A stretch of DNA of 64,000 nt from SIG565 sp045656145 (GCA_045656145.1 JAZOQP010000015.1:1-64000); one strand, 5' to 3'; positions 1 through 9,292 are shown, numbered from the stretch's first letter. Made by a program: numbers and translations. Notes: generated by a model from the sequence alone, not told the origin.

Positions 1-200
1 CTTTTTAGCTCATTTTAAAACTCTGACATTTCTGTCTTTTTTGTCCGTTTACTTTTAAAAAGTACTTGACTTATTCCTGCGATTTCTCGCTCGGAATTGT
101 CGGGTCCTTATTATTGTCGTTGTTTAATTTTCAAGGTTCAGTTTGCAACCCTCATTTTTGGGCGCCCAATTATAATACCAAATTACAATTCATTTGTCAA
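1..200 (-). promoter_or_regulatory. rRNA operon promoter and leader (16S gene expected off the left edge)
   Basis: On the minus strand a TTGACA box (195-200) and a TATTAT box (172-177) are 17 bp apart. Downstream, at 122-137, lies the ACCTTGAAAATTAAAC motif, which resembles the antitermination leader motifs of Firmicutes rRNA operons, followed by a further ~120 nt of leader. No coding frame fits this stretch. I infer that a 16S rRNA gene starts just beyond position 1; the gene itself is not visible here. Confidence 0.65.
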
Positions 201-239
201 CACTTTTTTTCAAATTTTTTCAATTTTTTTTGATATTTG

Positions 240-899
240 TTAACTTTTGTAAAATTCGTTAATTTTCTCGATGATTTTTCGCTCTTTTCGGGAAATTTGC
301 ACTTGTGTAAGCCCCAATTTTGCCGCTACTTCATTCTGAGTTAACCCTACGAAGTGACGAAGTATAATAATTTGCCTTTCAAGAACGGGAAGATTTGATA
401 AAATTTCCGACACATATACCTTATTATATATATCATCTTCCCCGCCGCCAATTAAATCATATTCTTTACTCTCCCCTTCTTCGTTATGCGTTAAAGATAA
501 AATTGGCCTCGAAGAGTTAAGTGCTTCATTGATTTCATCACTACTAACCCCCAAAAGTTCTGCTGCCTTTGATACGGTTATTGGCTCACCTTTTTCCTTT
601 TCATATTTCTCGGTTACTGCCGCCACCTTTAATGAAAGTTCTTTTAATGAGCGCGATACCTTGATGGCACCTGTATCTCTGAATATTCTTTTTATTTCTC
701 CTAAAATCACAGGTACTGCATAGGTGGAAAAAGCGAAGCCTCTTGATTCATCAAAATCACGCGCTGCTTTTACAAGCCCGATACAGCCGGACTGGAAAAG
801 GTCATCATAATCAACACCTTTACCCGTAAATCTTTTACAACAGGCATGAACAAGACCAAAATTACTCTTTATAAACTCTTCATCCTTATATAACAGCAT
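240..899 (-). CDS. sigF: Sporulation sigma factor SigF
   Basis: This 219-residue sigma-70 family factor is the forespore-specific sigma F, the first compartment-specific regulator of sporulation. Region 2 is visible near residues 30-75 (YDDLFQSGCIGLVKA, then FSTYAVPVILGEIKR). Region 3 follows, and a region 4 helix-turn-helix lies at about residues 170-210 (ILRHFVGLTQNEVAAKLG). The ATG at 899 lies inside the end of spoIIAB, a 14-bp overlap consistent with translational coupling. SigG is a close paralogue, but the position after spoIIAA and spoIIAB makes SigF the better call. Confidence 0.93.
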   Translation of the reverse strand: MLLYKDEEFIKSNFGLVHACCKRFTGKGVDYDDLFQSGCIGLVKAARDFDESRGFAFSTYAVPVILGEIKRIFRDTGAIKVSRSLKELSLKVAAVTEKYEKEKGEPITVSKAAELLGVSSDEINEALNSSRPILSLTHNEEGESKEYDLIGGGEDDIYNKVYVSEILSNLPVLERQIIILRHFVGLTQNEVAAKLGLTQVQISRKERKIIEKINEFYKS

Positions 900-1335
900 T
901 TGAGTTCACTCTTACACTTATTTTTTTGCTTAATGTTATGGTAGTGCCTTTGCCCACCTTACTCTTCACCTTAATAGAATCGGAAAAGCTTTGCATAACC
1001 GCGAAACCGAGACCCGCACGCTCTTCACCACCTGTTGTATAAAGCGGCTCCATAGCTCTTGCCACATTTTCAATGCCAATACCTCTATCACGAATTTTAA
1101 CTGTTATTGAATGATCGCTTTTTATCTGAGCGGTTATGTAGACGGTACCGATGGTATCGGGATAGGCATGAACTATGCAATTTGTTACCGCCTCACTTAC
1201 GGCGGTTTTTACATCGGATAATTCATCGATAGTTGGGTCAAGCTGCAGAAGGAATGACGCCACCGCGCTTCTTGCAAATGCCTCATTGGTTGATTTTGAT
1301 GGAAACGACAAAGAAAATTTATTTACGATTTTCAT
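886..1335 (-). CDS. spoIIAB: Anti-sigma F factor SpoIIAB
   Basis: SpoIIAB is a GHKL-fold serine kinase that holds SigF inactive and phosphorylates SpoIIAA. The 149 residues contain the N box (AVSEAVTNCIVHAYP, about residues 44-58), the G1 box (DRGIGIEN) and the G2 box (GLGFAVM) that form the ATP site. The length is normal for the family. Its ATG overlaps the spoIIAA stop by one base (TAATG), so the two are probably translationally coupled. Confidence 0.94.
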   Translation of the reverse strand: MKIVNKFSLSFPSKSTNEAFARSAVASFLLQLDPTIDELSDVKTAVSEAVTNCIVHAYPDTIGTVYITAQIKSDHSITVKIRDRGIGIENVARAMEPLYTTGGEERAGLGFAVMQSFSDSIKVKSKVGKGTTITLSKKISVRVNSNAVI

Positions 1336-1655
1336 TAAATATTACTCCTTTCGGTTATTCTTGCAATTTTTTCAAGGCCTGCTAGTTTCATTACCTTATA
1401 TATATTAGGCGAGCAACCAATAATAGCGAGTTCGGCTCCGTTTTTTGATAAAATACGATATCTTCCCATAACAAGTCCTATACCGGATGAATCCATAAAG
1501 GTTACACCCGAAAAATCCATTGTTAAAAGAGATGGCATATTCATTTCGATTTCACGGTCGATTTCCTCTCTTATAAATTTTGCTTCATGATGATCAATAT
1601 CGCCCTCAATAAAGGCGGTTATTGTTTGACCTGATATTTCAATTTTGACTGACAT
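1335..1655 (-). CDS. spoIIAA: Anti-sigma F factor antagonist SpoIIAA
   Basis: This STAS-domain protein of 106 residues binds SpoIIAB and frees SigF when unphosphorylated. The phosphorylatable serine lies in the motif MDSSGIGLVMGRY. I chose the ATG at 1655 because a consensus AGGAGG lies 6-7 bases upstream; the longer frame to 1685 begins inside a repeat element and lacks a ribosome site. It is the first gene of the spoIIA operon. A palindromic repeat sits immediately upstream, and no sigma-H promoter is obvious between that repeat and the valS terminators. Confidence 0.92.
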   Translation of the reverse strand: MSVKIEISGQTITAFIEGDIDHHEAKFIREEIDREIEMNMPSLLTMDFSGVTFMDSSGIGLVMGRYRILSKNGAELAIIGCSPNIYKVMKLAGLEKIARITERSNI

Positions 1656-1670
1656 TTTAAACCTCCTAAA

Positions 1671-1716
1671 ATCCCTCCACCGCAAGCGGTCCCCCTCCCT
1701 TTAGCAAGGGAGGCTT
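1671..1716. repeat. Double-palindrome intergenic repeat upstream of spoIIAA
   Basis: Two adjacent palindromes, ACCGCAAGCGGT and CCTCCCTTTAGCAAGGGAGG, form a compact two-hairpin unit ending 5-10 bases before the spoIIAA ribosome site. From memory, this layout resembles a short GC-rich repeat dispersed through gut Clostridia genomes; copy number cannot be checked from one window. Confidence 0.55.
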
Positions 1717-1721
1717 AAAGA

Positions 1722-1767
1722 GAAAAATATAAAAAGACAAGCACCTATTATATAATAGATGCTTGTC
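1722..1767 (-). terminator. Second hairpin downstream of valS
   Basis: A long near-perfect inverted repeat (GACAAGCA...TGCTTGTC around CTATTATATAATAG) is followed on the minus strand by TTTTTATATTTTT. It looks like a second intrinsic terminator in tandem with the one at 1800-1842, insulating the spoIIA operon from valS. Confidence 0.6.
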
Positions 1768-1799
1768 CTTAAAAAATTTGTCGAAGTAAGGGATAAAAT

Positions 1800-1842
1800 C
1801 AAAAAAATATAACACCCTCAAGATTTTTTATCCTAAGGGTGT
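1800..1842 (-). terminator. valS terminator
   Basis: The inverted repeat ACACCCT...AGGGTGT is followed on the minus strand by TTATATTTTTTT, nine bases after the valS stop. Confidence 0.75.
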
Positions 1843-1850
1843 CAATTATT

Positions 1851-4484
1851 TTATAATTTTGCCTTTAAATCGGCGATTTGGGCGTTGATATTTTCAATTT
1901 TCTCGAGAACCTTTGCTAATTGCTCACGCTGAGTTTTAACGAGTTGCTCAGGGGCTTTAGCTACGAAGTTCGGGTTATTTAATTTCTTCTCGAAGAAATC
2001 TTTATCCACATTTGCTTTGCTGAGTTCTTTTTCAAGTCTTTCAATTTCGGCTGAGAAATCAACAAGTTCGGCAAGTGGGAGATAGATTTTTGCATCATCG
2101 GTTATAATGCAAACGGCATCGGGAAGATCAAATTCAGCGCCTGTTTCAACGCTTGAAGCTGAAGCTAAGCGGCAAATGAAACTCTCTCCCTTTTTAAATG
2201 TATCGGCAAAGGCGGAAGCGATGCTTACCTTAGCCTTTTTAGAGGGTGGAACATTCATTTCATTGCGGCGGTTACGAATTGCACGAATAGCCGACATAAT
2301 CTTCTCAAACTCGGATTCTTCTGCCCCGAAATTAAGTTCTTCTAAATATTTCGGCCACTCGGCTACCATAAGGGCTTCATAATCTCCATGCGGAATAGAT
2401 TGCCAAATTTCTTCGGTTATAAACGGCATAAAGGGATGGAGTAATTTTAAGATACCATCGAACACATACAAAAGCACAGCGCGGGCTGTATTTGCCGAGT
2501 CCTCATTTTCTCCATTTAAGCGAGCCTTAGAAATTTCAATATACCAATCGCAATAAATATCCCAAATAAAATCATAAAGTTTTTGAATGGCAAGGCCTAA
2601 TTCAAACTTATCGAGATTATCGGTAACATCACGAACGAGTGTATTATACTTAGAAAGTATCCACTTATCCTCAAGCGCTAATTCACTAGGCAATTTTAAG
2701 AATTCATCACTCTTTAAATTCATAAGAAGGTATCTTGCGGCATTCCAAAGCTTATTAGCAAAGTTTCGGCTTGCCTCTACCCTCTCCGGAATATAGCGCA
2801 TATCATTACCAGGACTATTACCGGTTGCAAGCGAGAAGCGTAACGCATCGGCGCCATATTCATCGATTACTTCTAATGGATCAACACCGTTGCCGAGAGA
2901 TTTAGACATTTTTCTGCCCTGGCTATCTCTAACAAGGCCGTGGATAAGAACGGTATCGAAAGGTACCTGACCTGTTTGCTCAATACCTGAGAACATCATT
3001 CTCATTACCCAGAAAGGTATAATATCATAACCTGTTACCAAGGTGTTTGTGGGGTAATAATGCTTAAGGTCTTCGGTTTCATTAGGCCAACCAAGAGTTG
3101 AGAAAGGCCAAAGAGCCGATGAGAACCAGGTATCTAAAGTATCGGGGTCCTGTGTTATATTCTTACTTCCGCAATGCTTACATTCGCATACATCGGTTTT
3201 AGACACGGTGATTTCGCCACAGTCGGCGCAATACCAAGCAGGAATTCTATGACCCCACCAAAGCTGACGAGAAATACACCAATCGCGGATATTTTCAAGC
3301 CAATGGAAATAAACCTTTTCGAAACGGCTCGGAATGAACTTGGTTTCGCCATTCTTAACTGCATCAATAGCGGGGGTTGCAAGAGGTTGCATCTTAACAA
3401 ACCACTGCTTAGATACACGCGGCTCAACGGTGGTTGAACAACGATAGCAGGTACCGACATTATGAGAATAATCCTCAATTTTTACTAATGCGCCCTCTGC
3501 CTCTAAATCGGCAACGATGGCTTTTCTTGCCTCATATCTATCCATTCCCGCATATTTCGGATAATCGGCTGTGATTTTAGCATCATCGGTCATAACATTG
3601 ATAACGGGAAGATTATGGCGAAGACCAACTTCAAAGTCATTCGGGTCATGAGCTGGAGTTATTTTTACAACACCTGTACCAAAATCCATCTCAACATAAT
3701 CATCGGCAACGATAGGAATTTGGCGATGAACAAGCGGTAAATCCAACATTTTGCCAACTAAATCTTTATATCTTTCATCCTTGGGATTTACTGCAACTGC
3801 AGTATCTCCAAGCAAGGTTTCGGGACGGGTTGTTGCAAGCTCTAAATAACCGCTACCATCAACTAACGGATAGCGAAGATGCCAGAAATGGCCTGCCTGC
3901 TCTTCATATTCTACCTCGGCATCCGAAATAGAGGTTAAGCAATGAGGACACCAGTTAATGATACGCTCGCCGCGATAAATAAGGCCCTTTTCATAAAGCT
4001 TTACGAAAACCTCTTTTACAGCCTCTGAGCAACCCTCATCCAAAGTGAAGCGTTCGCGCTCCCAGTCGCAAGAAGAACCGAGTTTTTTAAGCTGCTCGAT
4101 AATTCTTCCGCCATACTGCTCTTTCCATTTCCAAGCGCGCTCTAAGAAGCCATCACGGCCTATATCCTCTTTGGTTATTCCCTCTTTGCGCATTGCCTCA
4201 ACAATTTTTGCCTCGGTGGCTATTGAAGCATGGTCTGTTCCGGGGAGCCACAAGGTATCAAATCCCTGCATTCTCTTAAAACGGATAAGAATATCCTGAA
4301 GTGTGTTATCAAGAGCATGTCCCATATGGAGCTGCCCTGTAATATTTGGTGGCGGGATAACTATTGTATAGGTTTCCTTATCCTTTTCGCATTTAGCATG
4401 AAAATAGTTCCCATCAAGCCAGGTTTTATAAATTCTATCCTCAACGGCTTTTGGGTCATACTGCTTTGCTAATTCTTTTTTCAT
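1851..4484 (-). CDS. valS: Valyl-tRNA synthetase
   Basis: This class I aminoacyl-tRNA synthetase charges tRNA-Val. The 877 residues are a normal bacterial length. The HIGH-type signature (GHALDN preceded by HM) lies near residue 55, the editing domain follows with TTRPETLLGDTAVAV, and KMSKSLGNGVDP is near residue 525. The C-terminal ~70 residues form the tRNA-binding coiled coil (ELVDFSAEIERLEKEL and onward). No T-box leader is visible upstream. Confidence 0.97.
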   Translation of the reverse strand: MKKELAKQYDPKAVEDRIYKTWLDGNYFHAKCEKDKETYTIVIPPPNITGQLHMGHALDNTLQDILIRFKRMQGFDTLWLPGTDHASIATEAKIVEAMRKEGITKEDIGRDGFLERAWKWKEQYGGRIIEQLKKLGSSCDWERERFTLDEGCSEAVKEVFVKLYEKGLIYRGERIINWCPHCLTSISDAEVEYEEQAGHFWHLRYPLVDGSGYLELATTRPETLLGDTAVAVNPKDERYKDLVGKMLDLPLVHRQIPIVADDYVEMDFGTGVVKITPAHDPNDFEVGLRHNLPVINVMTDDAKITADYPKYAGMDRYEARKAIVADLEAEGALVKIEDYSHNVGTCYRCSTTVEPRVSKQWFVKMQPLATPAIDAVKNGETKFIPSRFEKVYFHWLENIRDWCISRQLWWGHRIPAWYCADCGEITVSKTDVCECKHCGSKNITQDPDTLDTWFSSALWPFSTLGWPNETEDLKHYYPTNTLVTGYDIIPFWVMRMMFSGIEQTGQVPFDTVLIHGLVRDSQGRKMSKSLGNGVDPLEVIDEYGADALRFSLATGNSPGNDMRYIPERVEASRNFANKLWNAARYLLMNLKSDEFLKLPSELALEDKWILSKYNTLVRDVTDNLDKFELGLAIQKLYDFIWDIYCDWYIEISKARLNGENEDSANTARAVLLYVFDGILKLLHPFMPFITEEIWQSIPHGDYEALMVAEWPKYLEELNFGAEESEFEKIMSAIRAIRNRRNEMNVPPSKKAKVSIASAFADTFKKGESFICRLASASSVETGAEFDLPDAVCIITDDAKIYLPLAELVDFSAEIERLEKELSKANVDKDFFEKKLNNPNFVAKAPEQLVKTQREQLAKVLEKIENINAQIADLKAKL

Positions 4485-4639
4485 TAGAATATCAACTCCA
4501 AAATTGATTTAAAACATATTAATAATATATTAGATGAAAGATTTTGTCAAACTTTTCCTAAAATATTTTGCTTTAAAACACAAATAATTATATTGTCAGT
4601 TAAAATGTAAATTTGCGTTTGTTTTAATTTTAGCTGACT

Positions 4640-4670
4640 GCCGCCCGAAATATCGGGCGGCTCTTTTTTT
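4640..4670 (+). terminator. Strong GC hairpin with plus-strand U tract at the parC end
   Basis: GCCGCCCGA...TCGGGCGGC is a nine-base-pair stem followed on the plus strand by CTCTTTTTTT. On the minus strand, the direction of parC and valS, no U tract follows. The hairpin may simply end parC transcription, but its T run points the other way and no plus-strand gene precedes it. Confidence 0.5.
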
Positions 4671-6903
4671 AAATGGTTAATTGAACTGCCTTTTCTTCAG
4701 CCTTATAAGAGCCTGCGGCGGGAAGATTACGGGTACGGTAACGGTGTTCGTTTTCTAGCGTGCCTTTGGTATATTTTTCTACCGAGAACACCCTTTGACC
4801 CTTCTTCTGAGTCATAGCCGCAACACCGCTGTTATCACGAGTTGTTTTAACCTGAAGTGCTGCAGAAGAAACAATCAACATTCTGCCGTTTGTTGAGGTT
4901 AAGAGCACATCTCCCTCTTCGGCCATAAACACTATAGAATGAAGATTAAATTTATCACAATAAGCGCCAACAAGTTTTTTGCGATTTGTTTTGGTTTGAT
5001 AAGCCGAAAGCGCAACTTTGGAAATTCTTCCGTTATCAAAAACAAAGAGAACATTGCCCTTATAATCCCTTGTGGCTACCATATAAATAGCGGTTTCGCC
5101 CTCTTCAAAGCCTAATTTACTTGCAACATAATCGCCAAGCACACTTGCCTTACCATCTGAAAAATCAGAAACCTTTGCTTTATATGCCTGATGCTTATTT
5201 GTGAAGAAAATAAGCTCATGCGCATTGGTTGATTCCTCGGTGATTATGATTTCATCGCCCTCTTTAAGCTTTTGCTCACCGCTCATTCTGAGAGACTGCG
5301 GTGTAATCTTCTTAAAGTAGCCCTCCTTAGTAAAGAAGAGGGTTACGGGAGATTCATCAATTTCTTCTTCGGGCGAATATTCGGTTTCTTCAGAAGCGGT
5401 TATAATTTTGGTGCTTCTTTCTTTTGAATATTTGCTAATAACATTTTCAAGTTCTTTAATTATAATCCTTGCAATTTTGGTGCGGCTTGAGAGAATGCTC
5501 TCCATTTCCTCAATATCCTTTTCAAGATTTTCAATATCCTGAAGGCGCTTTAAGATATATTCGCGGTTTAAATGGCGAAGTTTAATTTCCGCTACATACT
5601 CGGCCTGAGTTTCATCAATGCCGAAGCCTATCATTAAGTTAGGCACAACCTCTTTTTCTTCAACCGTTTCGCGAACAATTTTGATAGCCTTATCAATATC
5701 AAGCAAAATCTTTTGAAGACCCTTTAAAAGATGGAGTCTATCCTTTGCTTTGGTTAGGTTGAAATAAACTCTGCGGCGCACGCATTCGGTACGGAATGCC
5801 ACCCATTCGCTAATAATTTCTTTAACGCCCATAACCCTGGGAGATCCTGCAATAAGAATGTTAAAGTTGCAGGAGAAACTATCCTGCAAAGGAGTCATTT
5901 TAAAGAGTTTTTTCATTAATTTATCAACATCGACTCCACGCTTTAAATCAATGGTAATTTTAAGACCCTGCAAACCTGTTTCATCGCGAATATCGTTAAT
6001 TTCGGTAATCTTTTTAAGTTTTACTAATTCAATTACCTTTTCGATAATGGCTTCGGAAGTTGTTGTTGGAGGGATTTCGGTTATGTCTATGCAGTTTTCT
6101 TTCTTATCATAGTTATAAACTGCTCTAACCTTAAAGCTTCCCCTACCCGTTTCATAAATTTTTTCTATATCCTCGCGGTTATATAAAAGCTCGCCACCAA
6201 TTGGAAAATCAGGCGCAATAAGGGTATCGGCAACATTAATGTCATTATCCTTAATATATTCAATTGTAGTTTGGCAAACCTCCCTTAAGTTAAAGGGGCA
6301 AATAGAACTTGCCATACCTACCGCAATACCTGTGTTAGCATTTACAAGCACGCTCGGAAATGTTACAGGGAATAATGTTGGCTCTTTAAGGGTTGCATCA
6401 TAGTTATCTACAAAATCAACCGTATCCTTATCGATATCAGAGAAAAGCTCTGCGGCAATGGGGGCCAATTTTGCTTCGGTATAACGCGAAGCAGCATAAG
6501 CCATATCTCTGGAATAAGCCTTACCAAACGAACCCTTTGATTTAACATAAGGGTGTAAAAGCGCTTGATAACCCTCAGATAAACGCACCATTGTTTCATA
6601 AATGGCGGCATCGCCATGAGGGTTTAACTGCATTGTTCTACCAACGATATTCGCCGACTTAATAGTGCCTCCGTTAAGAAGTCCCATCATATGCATTGTG
6701 TATAAAAGTTTTCTGTGAGATGGTTTAAAGCCATCAATTTCAGGGATAGCACGCGAAACAATAACGCTCATTGCATAGGGCATATAGTTGGTTTCAAGCG
6801 TTCTTACTATAGGTTGTTCAACCGTGAGTCCTGCGCCTGCGATATAGGTATTTTGCGGCTTAGGAGCTTTATTTACTTTTTCTTCATTTTTCTTTTTTGC
6901 CAT
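4669..6903 (-). CDS. parC: DNA topoisomerase IV-type subunit A
   Basis: This is the breakage-reunion subunit of a type IIA topoisomerase that relaxes and decatenates DNA. The catalytic tyrosine is in AASRYTEAKL near residue 130, after GSFGKAYSRDMAY. At 744 residues it is shorter than many GyrA proteins, and the C-terminal region is short, as in the ParC-like enzymes of Clostridia. It starts 12 bases after the parE stop, so the two form an operon. GyrA is the alternative, but the divergence of both subunits favours topoisomerase IV. Confidence 0.85.
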   Translation of the reverse strand: MAKKKNEEKVNKAPKPQNTYIAGAGLTVEQPIVRTLETNYMPYAMSVIVSRAIPEIDGFKPSHRKLLYTMHMMGLLNGGTIKSANIVGRTMQLNPHGDAAIYETMVRLSEGYQALLHPYVKSKGSFGKAYSRDMAYAASRYTEAKLAPIAAELFSDIDKDTVDFVDNYDATLKEPTLFPVTFPSVLVNANTGIAVGMASSICPFNLREVCQTTIEYIKDNDINVADTLIAPDFPIGGELLYNREDIEKIYETGRGSFKVRAVYNYDKKENCIDITEIPPTTTSEAIIEKVIELVKLKKITEINDIRDETGLQGLKITIDLKRGVDVDKLMKKLFKMTPLQDSFSCNFNILIAGSPRVMGVKEIISEWVAFRTECVRRRVYFNLTKAKDRLHLLKGLQKILLDIDKAIKIVRETVEEKEVVPNLMIGFGIDETQAEYVAEIKLRHLNREYILKRLQDIENLEKDIEEMESILSSRTKIARIIIKELENVISKYSKERSTKIITASEETEYSPEEEIDESPVTLFFTKEGYFKKITPQSLRMSGEQKLKEGDEIIITEESTNAHELIFFTNKHQAYKAKVSDFSDGKASVLGDYVASKLGFEEGETAIYMVATRDYKGNVLFVFDNGRISKVALSAYQTKTNRKKLVGAYCDKFNLHSIVFMAEEGDVLLTSTNGRMLIVSSAALQVKTTRDNSGVAAMTQKKGQRVFSVEKYTKGTLENEHRYRTRNLPAAGSYKAEEKAVQLTI

Positions 6904-6915
6904 ACTATATCACTC

Positions 6916-8898
6916 CTAACTCAAATCGGCTTCATCGATATACATATATCCGTAATCGGCGATGAAATCTTTTCTGCCCTGCAAATTATCTCCGAGGAGC
7001 AAATCAAACATATTTGCGGTTGCCTCAGCTTCGGATGGCATTACCTTAATAAGTCTTCTTGTTTCGGGATTCATTGTGGTTAAGTTCATCATTTCAGGTT
7101 GGTTTTCACCAAGTCCCTTAGAACGCTGTAAGGTATACTTCTTATCCCCAATTTTTGCTATGATTTCATTCTTTTCATTTTCATCATAGGCAAAATAGGT
7201 CATATCTTTAGTGTTAATTTCATATAAAGGAGTCTCAGCGATATACACCTTACCCTCTTGAATGAGCGTTGGCATAACGCGGTAAATCATGGTTAAAATA
7301 AGGGTTCTTATCTGGAAACCGTCAACATCGGCATCGGTACAAATTATAACCTTATTCCAACGAAGATTATCAAGATTAAAGGTAGATAAATCCTTATTTG
7401 CTTTGGATTTTACCTCAACACCACAACCAAGCACCTTTAATAAATCGGTAATAATTTCGCTTTTAAAAACCTTATCATACTCGGCCTTTAAACAGTTGAG
7501 TATTTTACCTCTAACCGGCATAATTGCCTGAAAATCGGGATCACGAGCAAGTTTACAAGAGCCTAAAGCCGAATCACCCTCAACTATGAAAATTTCACGC
7601 TGAGTTACATCTTTAGTTCTGCAATCAACAAACTTTTGAACCCTATCCACCATGCCGCCGCTTGACTGAAGAGTTTTCTTTAGATTTAATCTTTCTCTTT
7701 CGCTCTTTTCACGGCTACGCTTATTTATAAGTATTTGGTCGGCTATTTTATCGGCCTCTTGCTTATTTTCAATAAAATAAATCTCTAATTGGCGGCGAAT
7801 AAATTCATTCATCGCCTCATAGATAAACTTATTTGTAACGCTCTTTTTGGTCTGATTTTCATAGGAAGCAATGGTTGAAAAACAGTTTGTAACAAGCGCT
7901 AAGCTTTCTTGAATATCAGAGAATGTAATTTTGCTTTCATTACCTTTATATTTACCCGCGTTTTTAATGTAGGCATCAATTTGCGAAGTAAAGGCGCTCT
8001 TTACCGCCCTATCAGGCGAGCCACCGTTTTCAAGCCAGCTAGAGTTATGATAATATTCGAGCAATCTTGTTTTGTTTGAAAAGCAAAATGCAAGATTAAT
8101 CTTAACATTATATTCAGGCCTGTCCTCGCGGTCTCTACCCTTTGCTTCGCCCGAAAGTGTTCTGATGCTTGTAAGGTTGGTATCGTTTACGGTTTCACCC
8201 AAAAACTCGGTAATACCATCTTTATACTGGAATTCGGTTGTTTCAAAGCGCGCACCCTTTTGCTCGCGGAACTGAAACAAAAGACCTTTATTAACTATTG
8301 CCTGACGGCGCATTGTGTCCATTAAATCGGCGGAAGGAATATCTATTTCGGTGAAAACCTTGATATCAGGCTTCCATTTAATTTTGGTTCCCGTATCTCT
8401 ACCCGCATATTCTTCCTTGTGAAGTCCACCAATATTAAAGCCTTTTTCAAAATGTAGTGTGTATTTAAAACCATCGCGCTTGATTTCAACATCCATATAT
8501 TCGCTTGCGAACTGTGTAGCGCAAAGGCCAAGTCCGTTAAGACCAATGGAATATTCATAGTTAGCTCCTGCATTGGTGTTATACTTACCGCCCGCATAAA
8601 GCTCGCAAAAAATAAGTTCCCAGTTAAAGCGCTGCTCCTTATTATTAAAATCAACGGGCGCGCCGCGGCCGAAGTCCTGAACCTCAACCGATCCATCGGT
8701 AAACTTGGTAACAATAATTTTATTACCATGTCCTTCCCTTGCCTCATCAATCGAGTTGGATATTATTTCAAAAACCGAGTGCTTACAACCCTCGATATCA
8801 TCCGAACCGAATATAACGCCGGGGCGAAGTCGCACCTGGTCAGGTCCCTTTAACTGCTTTATACTTTCATTATCGTATGCAGGTTTCTTTGTTGCCAT
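6916..8898 (-). CDS. parE: DNA topoisomerase IV-type subunit B
   Basis: This ATPase subunit pairs with the downstream subunit A. The GHKL ATP-binding domain is N-terminal (ISNSIDEAREG and VDFGRGAP-like segments, residues 45-85). The Toprim domain begins at EGDSALGSCKLARD and continues with CTDADVDG, which supplies metal-binding acidic residues. At 660 residues it matches ParE/GyrB length without large insertions. A vegetative promoter lies about 60 bases upstream. Confidence 0.85.
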   Translation of the reverse strand: MATKKPAYDNESIKQLKGPDQVRLRPGVIFGSDDIEGCKHSVFEIISNSIDEAREGHGNKIIVTKFTDGSVEVQDFGRGAPVDFNNKEQRFNWELIFCELYAGGKYNTNAGANYEYSIGLNGLGLCATQFASEYMDVEIKRDGFKYTLHFEKGFNIGGLHKEEYAGRDTGTKIKWKPDIKVFTEIDIPSADLMDTMRRQAIVNKGLLFQFREQKGARFETTEFQYKDGITEFLGETVNDTNLTSIRTLSGEAKGRDREDRPEYNVKINLAFCFSNKTRLLEYYHNSSWLENGGSPDRAVKSAFTSQIDAYIKNAGKYKGNESKITFSDIQESLALVTNCFSTIASYENQTKKSVTNKFIYEAMNEFIRRQLEIYFIENKQEADKIADQILINKRSREKSERERLNLKKTLQSSGGMVDRVQKFVDCRTKDVTQREIFIVEGDSALGSCKLARDPDFQAIMPVRGKILNCLKAEYDKVFKSEIITDLLKVLGCGVEVKSKANKDLSTFNLDNLRWNKVIICTDADVDGFQIRTLILTMIYRVMPTLIQEGKVYIAETPLYEINTKDMTYFAYDENEKNEIIAKIGDKKYTLQRSKGLGENQPEMMNLTTMNPETRRLIKVMPSEAEATANMFDLLLGDNLQGRKDFIADYGYMYIDEADLS

Positions 8899-8933
8899 AT
8901 TTTCACTCCTGAAATGTATTCATAGATAGATAT

Positions 8934-8963
8934 ATTATACACTATATATAGTGTTCAAGTCAA
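8934..8963 (-). promoter_or_regulatory. parE-parC promoter
   Basis: Minus-strand TTGACT (8958-8963) and TATAAT (8934-8939) are 18 bp apart. The spacer contains the palindrome ACACTATATATAGTGT, which could be an operator or simply AT-rich promoter DNA. Confidence 0.6.
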
Positions 8964-8999
8964 GGAAAGTTAGATAAAAAGCACATTAAAAGCTAAATA

Positions 9000-9028
9000 T
9001 TGACAATAAATTATGAAAAGAGTAAAAT
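9000..9028 (+). promoter_or_regulatory. Promoter of the HPr-like gene
   Basis: TTGACA (9000-9005) and TAAAAT (9023-9028) are 17 bp apart, about 30 bases before the chosen start codon. Confidence 0.6.
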
Positions 9029-9057
9029 ATATACATAAAAATAAGGAGTTACCTGTT

Positions 9058-9288
9058 ATGTTTGAAAAATTAATACTCTTAGATAACCTCCAAAAAGTTA
9101 AAAGCTTTGTTGCCGTTACTATGGAGAAAGATTATGAAATAGATTTGATTTCGGGAAAATATTTAGTTAATGCTAAATCCATTATGGGTATATTCAGTTT
9201 GGATTTAACCAAGCCGCTAACCGTAAGATATGAAACCGATGACGTTACTTTCGCAGAGCGATTAAAAGAATACATATTCGAAGAATAA
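9058..9288 (+). CDS. HPr-family protein lacking the phospho-histidine
   Basis: The 76-residue protein has the HPr/Crh length and layout. The segment NAKSIMGIFSLDL matches the regulatory serine (Ser46-like) region that HPr kinase recognises. In the active-site position, where HPr has a conserved histidine, the protein reads LDNLQKVKSF, so PTS phosphotransfer is not expected. That resembles Crh, a regulatory-only HPr paralogue in Bacillus. I chose ATG 9058, preceded by AAGGAG; an upstream frame to 9013 lacks a ribosome site. The gene is monocistronic between its own promoter and terminator. Confidence 0.7.
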   Translation: MFEKLILLDNLQKVKSFVAVTMEKDYEIDLISGKYLVNAKSIMGIFSLDLTKPLTVRYETDDVTFAERLKEYIFEE

Positions 9289-9292
9289 CTTT

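Noticed and set aside
4485..4668. T-box riboswitch upstream of valS
   Set aside because: The leader is short and AT-rich with no TGGnACCGCG-type box.
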